Shown: piece by piece, positions 14,705 to 23,101 of the stretch
How the letters are laid out: every line of letters begins with the position of its first letter
Numbering within the stretch: position 1 is the stretch's first letter
DNA from: Syntrophorhabdus sp. PtaB.Bin027
GTDB taxonomy: Bacteria; Desulfobacterota; Syntrophorhabdia; Syntrophorhabdales; Syntrophorhabdaceae
DNA length: 37,240 nucleotides
NCBI GenBank assembly: GCA_002067585.1
Contig: MVQO01000158.1
Coordinates: 1-37,240, forward strand
Direction: 5' to 3'
Program-made: the position numbers and the translations under genes
Notes under the pieces: model-generated
Told to the model about the DNA's origin: nothing
The model's database searches: none
What the model saw: the letters and a program-made list of their open reading frames with translations, nothing else

Positions 14705-15190
14705 ATGAAGGGACTTTTACCTGGATATAAAAAATGTTTCTTTTGCGGACCCGCCACAGGCGGTCTCGGCCTCGAGCTGAAATATATGGATAGCACAGCC
14801 TCATGCGAATTCACGGCCCAGGAAAAATTTCAGGGTTACCATGGGATGTTGCATGGTGGTATCGTGACCGGAATACTTGATGAAGTAATGTGGTGGGCGC
14901 TGTTCATGAAGACAAAAAAGATTTGCGCAACATGGAAAATGGAAGCAGAATTTAAAAGGCCCATCATGTGCGGAAAGACATATCGCGCCTCGGGGCAATT
15001 TCTATCATCAACTCACAATATGTATTATCTTTCCGCAATGATCGAAGATGAGACAGGCAAGCTTTGCGCGCAGGGCAAGGCATCCTTTCGCAAGACAAGG
15101 GGTTTCACCATGAATGAGATTATCGAACAGCTCGATTTCAGGGGAGTACCCTGCGAGATACGGTCCATTTTTCAATCCCTCGAGATGTGA
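14705..15190 (+). CDS. PaaI-like hotdog-fold thioesterase
   Basis: A 161-residue single hotdog domain that probably hydrolyses an acyl-CoA thioester in the cytosol. The catalytic-helix motif HGGIVTGILDEVMWW (about 50-64) is typical of the PaaI/YbgC-like group. An N-terminal CFFCG pair of cysteines (11-14 region) occurs in many uncharacterised members and may bind metal. A family-typical strand region (TWKMEAEFKRPI) follows, and the last 25 residues are an extra tail. SD GGAGGG precedes ATG 14705; a TACAAT -10-like box lies at 14666-14671 without a convincing -35. It lies 59 bp upstream of the MoxR gene and may be co-transcribed. Substrate unknown. Confidence 0.85.
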   Translation: MKGLLPGYKKCFFCGPATGGLGLELKYMDSTASCEFTAQEKFQGYHGMLHGGIVTGILDEVMWWALFMKTKKICATWKMEAEFKRPIMCGKTYRASGQFLSSTHNMYYLSAMIEDETGKLCAQGKASFRKTRGFTMNEIIEQLDFRGVPCEIRSIFQSLEM

Positions 15191-15249
15191 AATCTGCAGC
15201 AAAATCAGGATCAGGGGATTACAAGGGTGGGAATCAATAAGGAGAAGAT

Positions 15250-16188
15250 ATGACTTTCGATTTATGTAAACAGATTACAGGGAATATGTCCAGTGTCATA
15301 GTGGGCAAGGAACAGGCCATAGAACTTCTTCTGGTAGGCCTTATCGCAGAAGGCCATATTCTGATTGAAGACATCCCCGGTCTCGGCAAGACGCTGATTG
15401 CCAAGTCATTGGCAAAGAGCATAGGCGCATCTTTCAAAAGAGTTCAGTTCACCCCAGACCTGTTGCCTGCCGATATAACCGGCTTCAATGTGTTTGACCA
15501 ACGTTCAGGCCAATTTGTGTTTCAACAGGGACCGGTCATGACAAATGTACTTCTCGCAGATGAGATTAATAGAACCATACCCCGGACACAGTCCAGCCTT
15601 CTTGAAAGTATGGAAGAACGCCAGGTTACAGTGGACGGAAAAACTCATTCTCTGCCCCACCCTTTCTTCGTCATGGCAACACAAAATCCCATCGAACTTG
15701 AGGGAACTTTCCCACTGCCTGAAGCGCAACTCGATCGTTTTCTCCTGAGAATACGGCTCGGTTATCCGGATCAGGACGAGGAGATTGCTATTCTTCAACG
15801 TTTTCAGGAGGAAGATCCTCTTCAAACTCTTTCAGCAGTGGCAACCCCTGCCGATATCTCCCGCTTGCAGAAGGCCAGAAGAAAGATACACGTGTCCGGA
15901 GCAGTCAAGGAATACATAACTTCAATTGTTGGAGCAACCCGTATAAACCCTTTGCTGAGACTCGGTTCCAGCCCGAGAGGTTCTCTGGGGCTGATGCGAT
16001 CCGGACAGGCCCTTGCCGCTTTGAGAGGTCGAGAATATGTGCTCCCTGATGATATAAAATCACTTGCTGTGCCTGTACTTTCTCATAGAATGATCCTCAG
16101 AGAGGAGGAGCGGCTCAGGAATACATCGCAGGAAGATATTGTGAATCAGATCTTAAACAAAATTTCAGTGCCAGTCTCAGAAAAATAA
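15250..16188 (+). CDS. MoxR-family AAA+ ATPase
   Basis: A cytosolic AAA+ chaperone-like ATPase (312 residues) thought to help assemble or activate a partner complex. Walker A IPGLGKT spans about 42-48, Walker B LLADEINR has D104-E105, and sensor 1 is in MATQNPIELEG. The C-terminal lid contains GSSPRGSLGLMRSGQA. SD AAGGAG precedes ATG 15250. The DUF58 gene follows by 9 bp and the DUF4129 gene overlaps that, the usual MoxR-DUF58-DUF4129 order. The family's clients often carry MIDAS/VWA domains. No VWA protein is encoded here, so DUF58 (VWA-like fold in some members) is the likely partner. Confidence 0.94.
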   Translation: MTFDLCKQITGNMSSVIVGKEQAIELLLVGLIAEGHILIEDIPGLGKTLIAKSLAKSIGASFKRVQFTPDLLPADITGFNVFDQRSGQFVFQQGPVMTNVLLADEINRTIPRTQSSLLESMEERQVTVDGKTHSLPHPFFVMATQNPIELEGTFPLPEAQLDRFLLRIRLGYPDQDEEIAILQRFQEEDPLQTLSAVATPADISRLQKARRKIHVSGAVKEYITSIVGATRINPLLRLGSSPRGSLGLMRSGQALAALRGREYVLPDDIKSLAVPVLSHRMILREEERLRNTSQEDIVNQILNKISVPVSEK

Positions 16189-16197
16189 TCATTACTT

Positions 16198-17406
16198 ATG
16201 AACACTACTTTAGCCCGGCGGGTACCGAGTCTCTTTATAACTTCGATCATGATGGTAGCGGTGGGCATTTTCCTTTTTATAGGCCTCCTTAACCGCCAGC
16301 ATGATCTTTCAATCCTGTGTATCCTCGTTTTTGGCATTGCTATCATCCTCAGGGTATGGGCAAAAATGGCGGGAAAAAAGATCGTATGCCGCCTTATTTC
16401 CGACAGGACAAGGATCTTTCCAGAAGAAAATATTACTTTCACCCTGACTGTCGAAAACCACAAACCCTTGCCTGTGTGGCTGGACATTGAAATGCCTATT
16501 CATGCATCCACAAACGCTGTTACTGAAACTGGAACCTTCTATGGTCAACAGACTCTTTTATGGTATCAGCAAGCCCTATTTGAGTGGCAGACTGCTACTC
16601 TTAAAAGGGGCGTTTATGAAGTAGGTCCTTTGCATGTGCTATCAGGCGACCTACTTGGCTTTTTCCAGTTCGAATCAACAGACAGGGAGACAGCCGAGAT
16701 TGTCGTTTATCCAAAAATTGTGCCCCTTCCATTATTTAGTCTCCCAAAAAGAGAATTCTTCGGTGCCCCTGGGGGTGAAAGTCCAGTTGATGATCCGGTC
16801 TACATCCTTGGCACTTCCGATTACCATTATGGAAGACCTGCACGATACATACATTGGAAGGCTAGTGCGAGGCATCAACGTTTACAGGAGAAGGTATTCG
16901 ACTCAACAGTGCAGGAAAAGATTCTTTTTCTTATCAATATTGAGGGGTTTACAAAAGCAGAGAACAAAGAATCCTTTGAACAGGGCCTTGAAATAATTGC
17001 ATCTCTCGCTTTGCAATTTGATCGGCGGGGTTGTGCTATGGGCCTCCTTACAAATGGCGAGGTGAAAGGATCTTCATCGTCTGTTGCAGTTTCAAGAGGT
17101 TCCCAACAATTGGCCAGGATTTTGGAAGCACTCGCACGACTGCAACCAGTACAAAACAACGTTTTTATAGATATCTTGGAAACCACTGGTGCGGTTCCCT
17201 GGGGCACTACATGTCTTTGCCTTTCATTAAATAATGATGATAGTACAAAGATAATTGTTGAATATCTGAAACAAAGGAAAATACCGGTGATAATGGTACC
17301 TTGGGAAATGGATTCATTACTCAGGAAAAACAATCCAGTTGCTCCAGAAATACACGCTCCTCTTGTCAACGGGCTTATAGGTGTCGAAGAGGTTCAGGGC
17401 ATATGA
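16198..17406 (+). CDS. DUF58 domain membrane protein
   Basis: A 402-residue protein of the conserved family that accompanies MoxR ATPases. Two N-terminal membrane helices (about 9-28 and 33-51) anchor it. A beta-rich domain follows (ENITFTLTVENHKPLPVWL), and the DUF58 signature ARYIHWKASARHQRLQEK lies near 221-238 with a downstream VWA-like half (LFLINIEG). Its role is unknown; in related clusters it is linked to envelope integrity. It overlaps the next gene at ATGA (17403-17406), which points to coupled translation. Confidence 0.9.
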   Translation: MNTTLARRVPSLFITSIMMVAVGIFLFIGLLNRQHDLSILCILVFGIAIILRVWAKMAGKKIVCRLISDRTRIFPEENITFTLTVENHKPLPVWLDIEMPIHASTNAVTETGTFYGQQTLLWYQQALFEWQTATLKRGVYEVGPLHVLSGDLLGFFQFESTDRETAEIVVYPKIVPLPLFSLPKREFFGAPGGESPVDDPVYILGTSDYHYGRPARYIHWKASARHQRLQEKVFDSTVQEKILFLINIEGFTKAENKESFEQGLEIIASLALQFDRRGCAMGLLTNGEVKGSSSSVAVSRGSQQLARILEALARLQPVQNNVFIDILETTGAVPWGTTCLCLSLNNDDSTKIIVEYLKQRKIPVIMVPWEMDSLLRKNNPVAPEIHAPLVNGLIGVEEVQGI

Positions 17407-18833
17407 AGGTGAAAAACAGTGCTCTTTTGTCTCTCATAACAGGAGCCATGGAAATTTGTTGGATTTATTCTTGGGTGTCCTTCACCATGACTGCGGTACT
17501 GGGAAATACCATCTCCCTTCTTGAAACAGCAGCAGCATTTTCTTTTGCAATAGTTCTTACCAACGTGTCCACAGGACATGGATGGAGAGTTGTAACGCTG
17601 ATAATAACACATATCCTTGGATGTTCCCTGGCAGTTGCATATATCCTTCATGGGATCTTTTATCCCTCTTACCCGATTTTTAATACCCACTGGATCAGCC
17701 TTTTTTTTACTGTTGCTCGGGAGCCCATGGACTGGGTTCATCATATTTTTATCCTAATCTGTGTTGGTCTCATCTGGTTGGCTGGAACTGCATTCGCAAA
17801 AAGAAGAAAGACCTACTCGGTAATATGTGCACGCTTTGACATTGGGCTTGCAGCGTTCTTTATTCTGCTCCTCGCAAAGCTCACACTGCGTGTGAAGGGC
17901 GGTATAAATGTGGATGATTCTCTATCTTCAGCATTGATCTATCCATTTTTGCTCCTCAGCATCATAGCCATAGGGATAACAAGGGTTGGACATGGAGGAG
18001 TACGGCGATTCCTGCCTGGCCGAGGGGGATCAGGAATTCTTATGAGCACTGTTTCTGTAGTTATTCTCATCGTCTCAACCTCTGTATTTCTTCTTTTACC
18101 TATCCTGACCCAGGTGGCCGATACTGGGCAACGTGTTCTTAAGGGCCTGGCTTTATGGATTCTCCCGGTTGTGAGCAGTGTAGTACGCTTTATGTTCATG
18201 GGTGGGCAGGTCAGATCGGATCCTTCGTCAGGATCACCCCCTGGAAAAGATTTTGGATCTGAATCATTGTTCGCAGACAGCTGGTGGATGGAGCTTCTGG
18301 AAGTAATTCTTCGAAAGGGAATTGAGATAATAGCCATTATGTTCTTCGCCTTTACTATAGCCATTCTAATATACCTGATCATGAGATGGCTTTTCTCCAG
18401 GACTGCAATCAATCCAGACACTGCCAGGAATAAAAATCATTTTCTGCCATGGTACAAGCGACTGTGGCAATTTTTACGTTCTTTATGGAAAGCAGTGCTT
18501 GGCGTTGCTCAAGGGTACAAAAGGGCAAGCGAACTTTTTTCAGTGCTTACAGAATGGGGTAGGCGCAGCGGCCTGCCGCGTCTAATGACTGATACCCCTT
18601 TCGAATTTGGCATTAAGCTATGCGGTCAATTTCCTAAATTGAAAATGGAGATCGAAACCATCATTAATGCATTAACTATTGAGATCTATGGCAAGGAGGG
18701 GTTAAAGAGCGAACAACTTGCCAGCGCTGTTAATGCATGGTACACGCTACGAAGCCCTGTTTATTGGCCACGAAGATTAAAGATGAGGATCATAAGCAAG
18801 ATACATTCCAGGCAAGGGATTCATAACCTCTAA
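17403..18833 (+). CDS. Polytopic membrane protein with C-terminal DUF4129 domain
   Basis: With ATG 17403, overlapping the DUF58 stop, the protein has 476 residues. A longer frame from 17301 exists, but its extra N terminus is basic junk read from the DUF58 gene in another frame. There are seven or so N-terminal hydrophobic segments, a loop rich in Gly/Ser/Pro, one more helix (near 325-345), and a cytosolic tail. The tail matches DUF4129: YKRASELFSVLTEWG, then DTPFEFGIKLCGQFP, then the helix ending EIYGKEG. In similar clusters the DUF4129 tail follows a transglutaminase-like domain. I cannot see a clear Cys-His-Asp transglutaminase core here, so this looks like a reduced version. Confidence 0.8.
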   Translation: MKVKNSALLSLITGAMEICWIYSWVSFTMTAVLGNTISLLETAAAFSFAIVLTNVSTGHGWRVVTLIITHILGCSLAVAYILHGIFYPSYPIFNTHWISLFFTVAREPMDWVHHIFILICVGLIWLAGTAFAKRRKTYSVICARFDIGLAAFFILLLAKLTLRVKGGINVDDSLSSALIYPFLLLSIIAIGITRVGHGGVRRFLPGRGGSGILMSTVSVVILIVSTSVFLLLPILTQVADTGQRVLKGLALWILPVVSSVVRFMFMGGQVRSDPSSGSPPGKDFGSESLFADSWWMELLEVILRKGIEIIAIMFFAFTIAILIYLIMRWLFSRTAINPDTARNKNHFLPWYKRLWQFLRSLWKAVLGVAQGYKRASELFSVLTEWGRRSGLPRLMTDTPFEFGIKLCGQFPKLKMEIETIINALTIEIYGKEGLKSEQLASAVNAWYTLRSPVYWPRRLKMRIISKIHSRQGIHNL

Positions 18834-18846
18834 AAATTTGTTCTAT

Positions 18847-19626
18847 TCATTGTTTTTTTGACAATGCTTCACGGACCCTTGCCAGCACTGATGCCATGGT
18901 TGGGCCTGCCTGTGCCTTAACGACGATATCTGCAATATCATCGCATGATGTCTCATCGCGGTTGATAATAACTAACTTTGCACCGCTTTTGTGGGCAACC
19001 ACAGGCATGTAAGCTGCCGGCTGTACCACGAGAGATGACCCTATGACGATGAAAAGATCGCATGTGCCTGAGCGCTCATACGCTTCCCGTGTCTCCTGCT
19101 CAGGCATAGACTGGCCAAAGGAAATAGTGGCCGGCTTCAGGGGTCCAGTGCATTCATCGCATCGAGGGGCTTTTTCACCTTTCGCTATCCGGAGTTGAAC
19201 CTCTTCACGATCATACCGCTTATTGCAATTCAGGCACGTGACATACATGGCAGTACCATGGAGTTCCAAAACCTTATCAGGTGTGTTTCCGGCCTTGAAG
19301 TGGAGACCATCTATGTTTTGCGTTATCAGGCAGTCCAATTTGCCGAGTTTTTCCAGCTCTGCCACTGCAAGATGTGCCTGATTGGGCATAGCATCTTTCA
19401 TGGAATCATACATCTCAGTTGCCATCTGCCAGTATTTTTCACGGGATGCCTCACTGGAGACAAAATTCTGAAAATAGAAATCCTCAGGGTCGTACTTATC
19501 CCAGACACCCCCCGGACTTCTAAAATCAGGGATGCCTGATTCAGTGCTCAATCCTGCACCAACAAATACGACGATTCTCTTCGCATTAACAATCAACTCG
19601 GCAATATTCTCTATTTGGTCATTCAT
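18847..19626 (-). CDS. NAD-dependent protein deacylase (sirtuin, Sir2/CobB family)
   Basis: Removes acyl groups from lysines using NAD, giving nicotinamide and O-acyl-ADP-ribose. All class hallmarks are present in 259 residues: GAGLSTESGIPDFRS (23-37) for NAD, TQNIDGLH (102-109), catalytic H123 in ELHGT, zinc cysteines C131, C134, C156 and C159, and GSSLVVQPA near the C terminus. SD GGAG lies 9 nt before ATG 19626. In acyl-CoA-rich syntrophs sirtuins can reactivate acylated acyl-CoA synthetases, and one such synthetase is encoded nearby, but that link is inference. It ends 13 bp from the convergent DUF4129 gene. Confidence 0.95.
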   Translation of the reverse strand: MNDQIENIAELIVNAKRIVVFVGAGLSTESGIPDFRSPGGVWDKYDPEDFYFQNFVSSEASREKYWQMATEMYDSMKDAMPNQAHLAVAELEKLGKLDCLITQNIDGLHFKAGNTPDKVLELHGTAMYVTCLNCNKRYDREEVQLRIAKGEKAPRCDECTGPLKPATISFGQSMPEQETREAYERSGTCDLFIVIGSSLVVQPAAYMPVVAHKSGAKLVIINRDETSCDDIADIVVKAQAGPTMASVLARVREALSKKQ

Positions 19627-19713
19627 GGGATGTCTCCATATCTGTCTTGTATATTTTTAAGCTTTCCTATCAGTATACCATTCCATACCACCGGGAACAA
19701 CAACCGAAAGCGA

Positions 19714-19742
19714 TTGACACAAGGCCTGTAGCATGGTAGAAA
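19714..19742 (+). promoter_or_regulatory. Sigma-70 promoter of the MFS gene
   Basis: TTGACA (19714-19719), 17 bp, TAGAAA (19737-19742; four of six consensus bases). Expected start near 19749. Confidence 0.5.
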
Positions 19743-19764
19743 ACCCAAAACGTCTTACCCCGGC

Positions 19765-19783
19765 AAGTTTAGATACTAAACTT
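19765..19783. promoter_or_regulatory. Perfect 8-bp dyad in the MFS gene leader, operator candidate
   Basis: AAGTTTAG (19765-19772), spacer ATA, CTAAACTT (19776-19783). It ends 10 bp before the MFS start codon and lies downstream of the predicted promoter, placed to block transcription or ribosome access. Confidence 0.55.
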
Positions 19784-19793
19784 CAGATTGTAA

Positions 19794-20981
19794 ATGCAAA
19801 GAGAGCTCTGGTCAAAGGAATTCATAGCCATTATCGCTTCAAGTCTGTTTAATTCGCTGGCATTCTACGCCCTGATGCCTACACTGCCCATTTATCTTTT
19901 AGAACATCTAAAAATGAGTCACAGCAGTGTTGGTCTGGTTATAGCAGCCTTTTCCATCTCAGTAATCCTTATACGCCCTGTTGCAGGTTATATAATGGAC
20001 AATTATCACAGGCCAGGCGTATTTGTTCTTTCTCTTTCCCTGATAACCGCACTGTACGGAGTTTATCCTCTGATCAGTACCGTAGCAGGTATGATCACGA
20101 TTCGTTTTATCCATGGCACATTCTTCGGAATTACAAGTTCTGCAAGTGCTACAATTGTTGCAGACATTGTACCGCCTTCTCGAATAGGTCAGGGCATTGG
20201 GGTTTTCGCTTTAAGCTTTCCTGTTGGTATGACGATCGGTCCCATGTTCGGCCTGGAGTTGATAAAAAACCAGGGCCCCAACACTTTGTTTCTTGCAATT
20301 ACCGTTATTTCTTTTCTTTCGGTCCTCGGTGCATTCTGTACGAGATACCCTTATAAGTCCCCAGCCAGAAAAAAATTCTCCCTCCCGGATCTTTTCAGCA
20401 AGATGGCTCTTCCCATTTCACTGTGTATGTTCTTTATTATGGCTGTATATGGGGCAATAATCATTTTTGTATCAATTTACGCCTCGCAAAAAAATTTTCC
20501 GAATGTGGCCACCTTCTTCGTTGTTTTGTCAGTAGCCGTTTTTCTATCACGTTTGTTTGCAGGTAGATTATTTGACACTGGCCACGCCTTGCATCTGATA
20601 GTGGCCGGCCTAATCATGGCATCAACTGGAGTTCTTTGGCTTGGATATGCCGGCAACTCAACACAGTTCTTGGTTGCAGGGGTAATTAATGGTTTTGGTT
20701 TCGGCATTCTTATGCCCACAGGCCAGGCTGCTATAAATAATTTAGTCAAATCCAGCGAGAGGGGGGCTGCAAATTCCACCTACCTTTTCTCCTATGATTT
20801 GGGTATTGGAGCTATCTCCCTTATCATTGGCTTTCTTCTTGATAAGGTGTCTCTCGCAGAAATATATCGATACAGCACCCTATTAATAATGCTGGCAGCC
20901 ATCATATTTGTATTTAAGGCTATCCCTCATTACTATCATAATATACGGGATCGCAAAATCACCCCTCAATTCAAGTCATAA
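19794..20981 (+). CDS. Major facilitator superfamily transporter
   Basis: A 395-residue inner-membrane carrier with about 12 hydrophobic helices. The MFS loop between helices 2 and 3 reads RPVAGYIMDNYHRP (near 62-75), and a related repeat RLFAGRLFDTG occurs in the second half (near 252-262). Family members of this kind export drugs or small acids or take up metabolites; the substrate is not evident. No SD is seen before ATG 19794. It has its own promoter and an operator-like dyad, and the acyl-CoA synthetase gene starts 142 bp downstream on the same strand, so they may share a transcript. Confidence 0.9.
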   Translation: MQRELWSKEFIAIIASSLFNSLAFYALMPTLPIYLLEHLKMSHSSVGLVIAAFSISVILIRPVAGYIMDNYHRPGVFVLSLSLITALYGVYPLISTVAGMITIRFIHGTFFGITSSASATIVADIVPPSRIGQGIGVFALSFPVGMTIGPMFGLELIKNQGPNTLFLAITVISFLSVLGAFCTRYPYKSPARKKFSLPDLFSKMALPISLCMFFIMAVYGAIIIFVSIYASQKNFPNVATFFVVLSVAVFLSRLFAGRLFDTGHALHLIVAGLIMASTGVLWLGYAGNSTQFLVAGVINGFGFGILMPTGQAAINNLVKSSERGAANSTYLFSYDLGIGAISLIIGFLLDKVSLAEIYRYSTLLIMLAAIIFVFKAIPHYYHNIRDRKITPQFKS

Positions 20982-21045
20982 TCAGATAGGCACATCGTCA
21001 TCTACTGCTTACAAGACCATAGAAAAATATATTCGTAATCCTATC

Positions 21046-21075
21046 TTGACATAAGGAGCCATGTAAAGGTACGCT
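21046..21075 (+). promoter_or_regulatory. Weak candidate promoter of the acyl-CoA synthetase at 21124
   Basis: TTGACA (21046-21051), 18 bp, TACGCT (21070-21075). The -35 is perfect; the -10 and spacing are mediocre. Confidence 0.3.
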
Positions 21076-21123
21076 TTTCTGAGTGGATAGCACATCCAAA
21101 AGAAATCATATGAGGAGATACCG

Positions 21124-22626
21124 ATGAATGTAGCAGCCAATCTTGAGACATCGACACTCTATTTCCCAAAAAGCCCAGCCCTTGTCACAGGAGAAAAGGA
21201 AATGACATACGCTGAGTTTAACGATAGAACGAACAGACTCGCCACTGGGCTCTTAAAGATGGGACTAAGACCAGGCGAACATGTCGCCATCTGTGCATCG
21301 AATTCCGAGGAATGGCCCATATCGTATTTTGCCATACTTAAAGCCGGAGGAGTTGTGATAAGCCTCGCCAGTCTCCTCTCGTCAGACGAACTCAGGATGC
21401 TCCTTGAGCATTCAAAGCCAAGATTCCTCTTTACGAACAGTGAACGGCTCAAAGATATAGACGGACTTCGCGGAAATCAGGGGATAGAAAAAGTGATCTG
21501 CCCGGATGGTGATATTACTTTTGATCATGTCATCAGCTCTGGTCTATCATCGTTCCGGTCTTTAGAAAGGGATAGGACAGATACTGCTGTAATTCTCTAT
21601 ACAGGCGGAACCACCGGCATGCCGAAAGGTGTTATGCTCACCCATGAGAACATTAATCATCCCGCTCACAATGTCGCGTTCTGTGAGCGAACAACCCAGG
21701 GTGATCGGGCCCTCTGCGCACTCCCACTTCATCATGTCTTCGCCGTCGTTCATATCATGACATCTACCATAATGAGTGGCGCCTGTCTTGAAATTCTGCC
21801 TGGTTTCGACATGGAAACAGTTCTTTCGGTCATCGAGGCCGGCCAGGTTACTAAGTTCTTCGCAGTTCCAACTGTTTATACCCGTTTTGTCACGCTCGAT
21901 CATCTCGAACAGATCATGCGCAATATCCGTTATTGTTTCTGTTCAGGATCTGCTATTGCAGTTGAAATTATGAGGCAATGGAAAGAGCGGACCGGTCTTA
22001 ACATGCATGAGGGATATGGTATGACCGAGACTGCATCGGCAGTCACTTTCAATCACATGTACCGTCATGTTCCTGGCTCTGTAGGGACTGTTGTTCCCGG
22101 TTGCGAGGTTCAGATAAGGGATGCTGCAGGGAACATTCTTGAAACAGGGAAAGAAGGGGAAGTCTGCATGAGGGGCCCAAATATGATGAAGGGTTACCTC
22201 AATAACCCGGAGGCCACTGAAGAAGCTTTTTGGGAGAAAGTATGGCTCCGTTCTGGCGATATAGGCGTTCTCGATGAGGATGGTTATTTGACTATCGTGG
22301 ACCGGCTCAAAGATCTTATCATTACAGGTGGAGAAAATGTTTATCCTCGGGAAGTGGAGGAGGCAATTTATCTAAACGAAGGGGTAGCGGAATGTGCAGT
22401 GATAGGTACACCTGATAAGGTTTGGGGGGAACGCGTTGTAGCGTACATAATCCCGAAAGTAGATGTCTCGATAACCGCTGATGGGCTGAAGGCCTTCCTC
22501 AAAACCCGCCTTGCCCCCTTCAAGGTACCGAAAGAGTATATTTTCACTACAGAATTTCCAAAAAGTACGGCAGGAAAAGTTTTGAAAAGAGAAATCAAGA
22601 GACAACATCTTGAAAAGAATAAGTAA
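21124..22626 (+). CDS. Acyl-CoA synthetase (AMP-forming), class I adenylate-forming enzyme
   Basis: Activates a carboxylic acid to its acyl-CoA through an acyl-AMP, spending ATP. The 500-residue protein has the P-loop-like YTGGTTGMPKGV near 159-170, a GYGMTETAS motif near 298-306, RSGDIG, the hinge DRLKDLIITGGENVYPREVEE and the C-terminal catalytic lysine in STAGKVLKRE. The chain-length preference cannot be read; it resembles medium/long-chain and aryl-acid ligases. SD GAGGAG precedes ATG 21124. It follows an MFS carrier gene, which may bring in its substrate. It is a paralogue of the enzyme at 28582 but clearly diverged. Confidence 0.93.
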   Translation: MNVAANLETSTLYFPKSPALVTGEKEMTYAEFNDRTNRLATGLLKMGLRPGEHVAICASNSEEWPISYFAILKAGGVVISLASLLSSDELRMLLEHSKPRFLFTNSERLKDIDGLRGNQGIEKVICPDGDITFDHVISSGLSSFRSLERDRTDTAVILYTGGTTGMPKGVMLTHENINHPAHNVAFCERTTQGDRALCALPLHHVFAVVHIMTSTIMSGACLEILPGFDMETVLSVIEAGQVTKFFAVPTVYTRFVTLDHLEQIMRNIRYCFCSGSAIAVEIMRQWKERTGLNMHEGYGMTETASAVTFNHMYRHVPGSVGTVVPGCEVQIRDAAGNILETGKEGEVCMRGPNMMKGYLNNPEATEEAFWEKVWLRSGDIGVLDEDGYLTIVDRLKDLIITGGENVYPREVEEAIYLNEGVAECAVIGTPDKVWGERVVAYIIPKVDVSITADGLKAFLKTRLAPFKVPKEYIFTTEFPKSTAGKVLKREIKRQHLEKNK

Positions 22627-22752
22627 CTGAACCAGGCAGGATTATGCCATAAAAGGGGTAGTGATTAAGGTGTAAGAAGTTAAAAAAACCATGTAAATCA
22701 TCCAATATTGATGCTTGTCAGTTCACAACAACCATAGCCAGGGAGGATAAAT

Positions 22753-22827
22753 GTGGAGATTCTTACCTCCGGCACAATCTTGTTTTTCCTCTTGTTCAGC
22801 CATATCCGATTCTCCATTTTTTATTGA
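22753..22827 (+). CDS. Possible 24-residue hydrophobic peptide
   Basis: GGGAGG (22741-22746) lies 6 nt before GTG 22753, which opens a 24-codon frame dominated by a membrane-helix-like run (ILFFLLF) and ends TGA. An overlapping ATG 22751 in another frame gives an unremarkable 26-residue frame. It could be a small membrane peptide or the stump of a lost gene. Apart from this and the AT-rich hairpin at 23061, I see nothing definite in 22627-23101. Confidence 0.25.
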   Translation: MEILTSGTILFFLLFSHIRFSIFY

Positions 22828-23060
22828 TTGATGGCGTATTCATAAGTATTGGCATACTGAGCCATTTTTCCATCAGATTCTACTTTTTATCTAAAATGTT
22901 TGAATCTTCCTAAGTCTGCACTCTTTATACTAAAACGGACAACACCGCCTATCCGCCTTTTGTTGGGTAATTTTGAAAAAGATGGTTACTGATAATTACC
23001 AGATGAAATAAAGAATTGCCATATGCTGATTATGGCGCATGTTTTTAATTTTTTAATTAA

Positions 23061-23085
23061 AAAAAGTAAAGCATCATTACTTTTT
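23061..23085 (+). other. AT-rich perfect 9-bp inverted repeat upstream of the GspE-N gene
   Basis: AAAAAGTAA (23061-23069), loop AGCATCA, TTACTTTTT (23077-23085). It ends 16 bp before ATG 23102, in a very AT-rich tract. The right arm is a T-run, so it may be a weak terminator, a start-site hairpin or an operator. Confidence 0.4.
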
Positions 23086-23101
23086 GCCGATAAGATTTAA
23101 C

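Noticed and set aside
17301..17402. N-terminal extension of the DUF4129 protein
   Set aside because: It is out-of-frame reading of the DUF58 gene, rich in Ser, Arg and Cys; ATG 17403 overlaps the DUF58 stop as in coupled genes.
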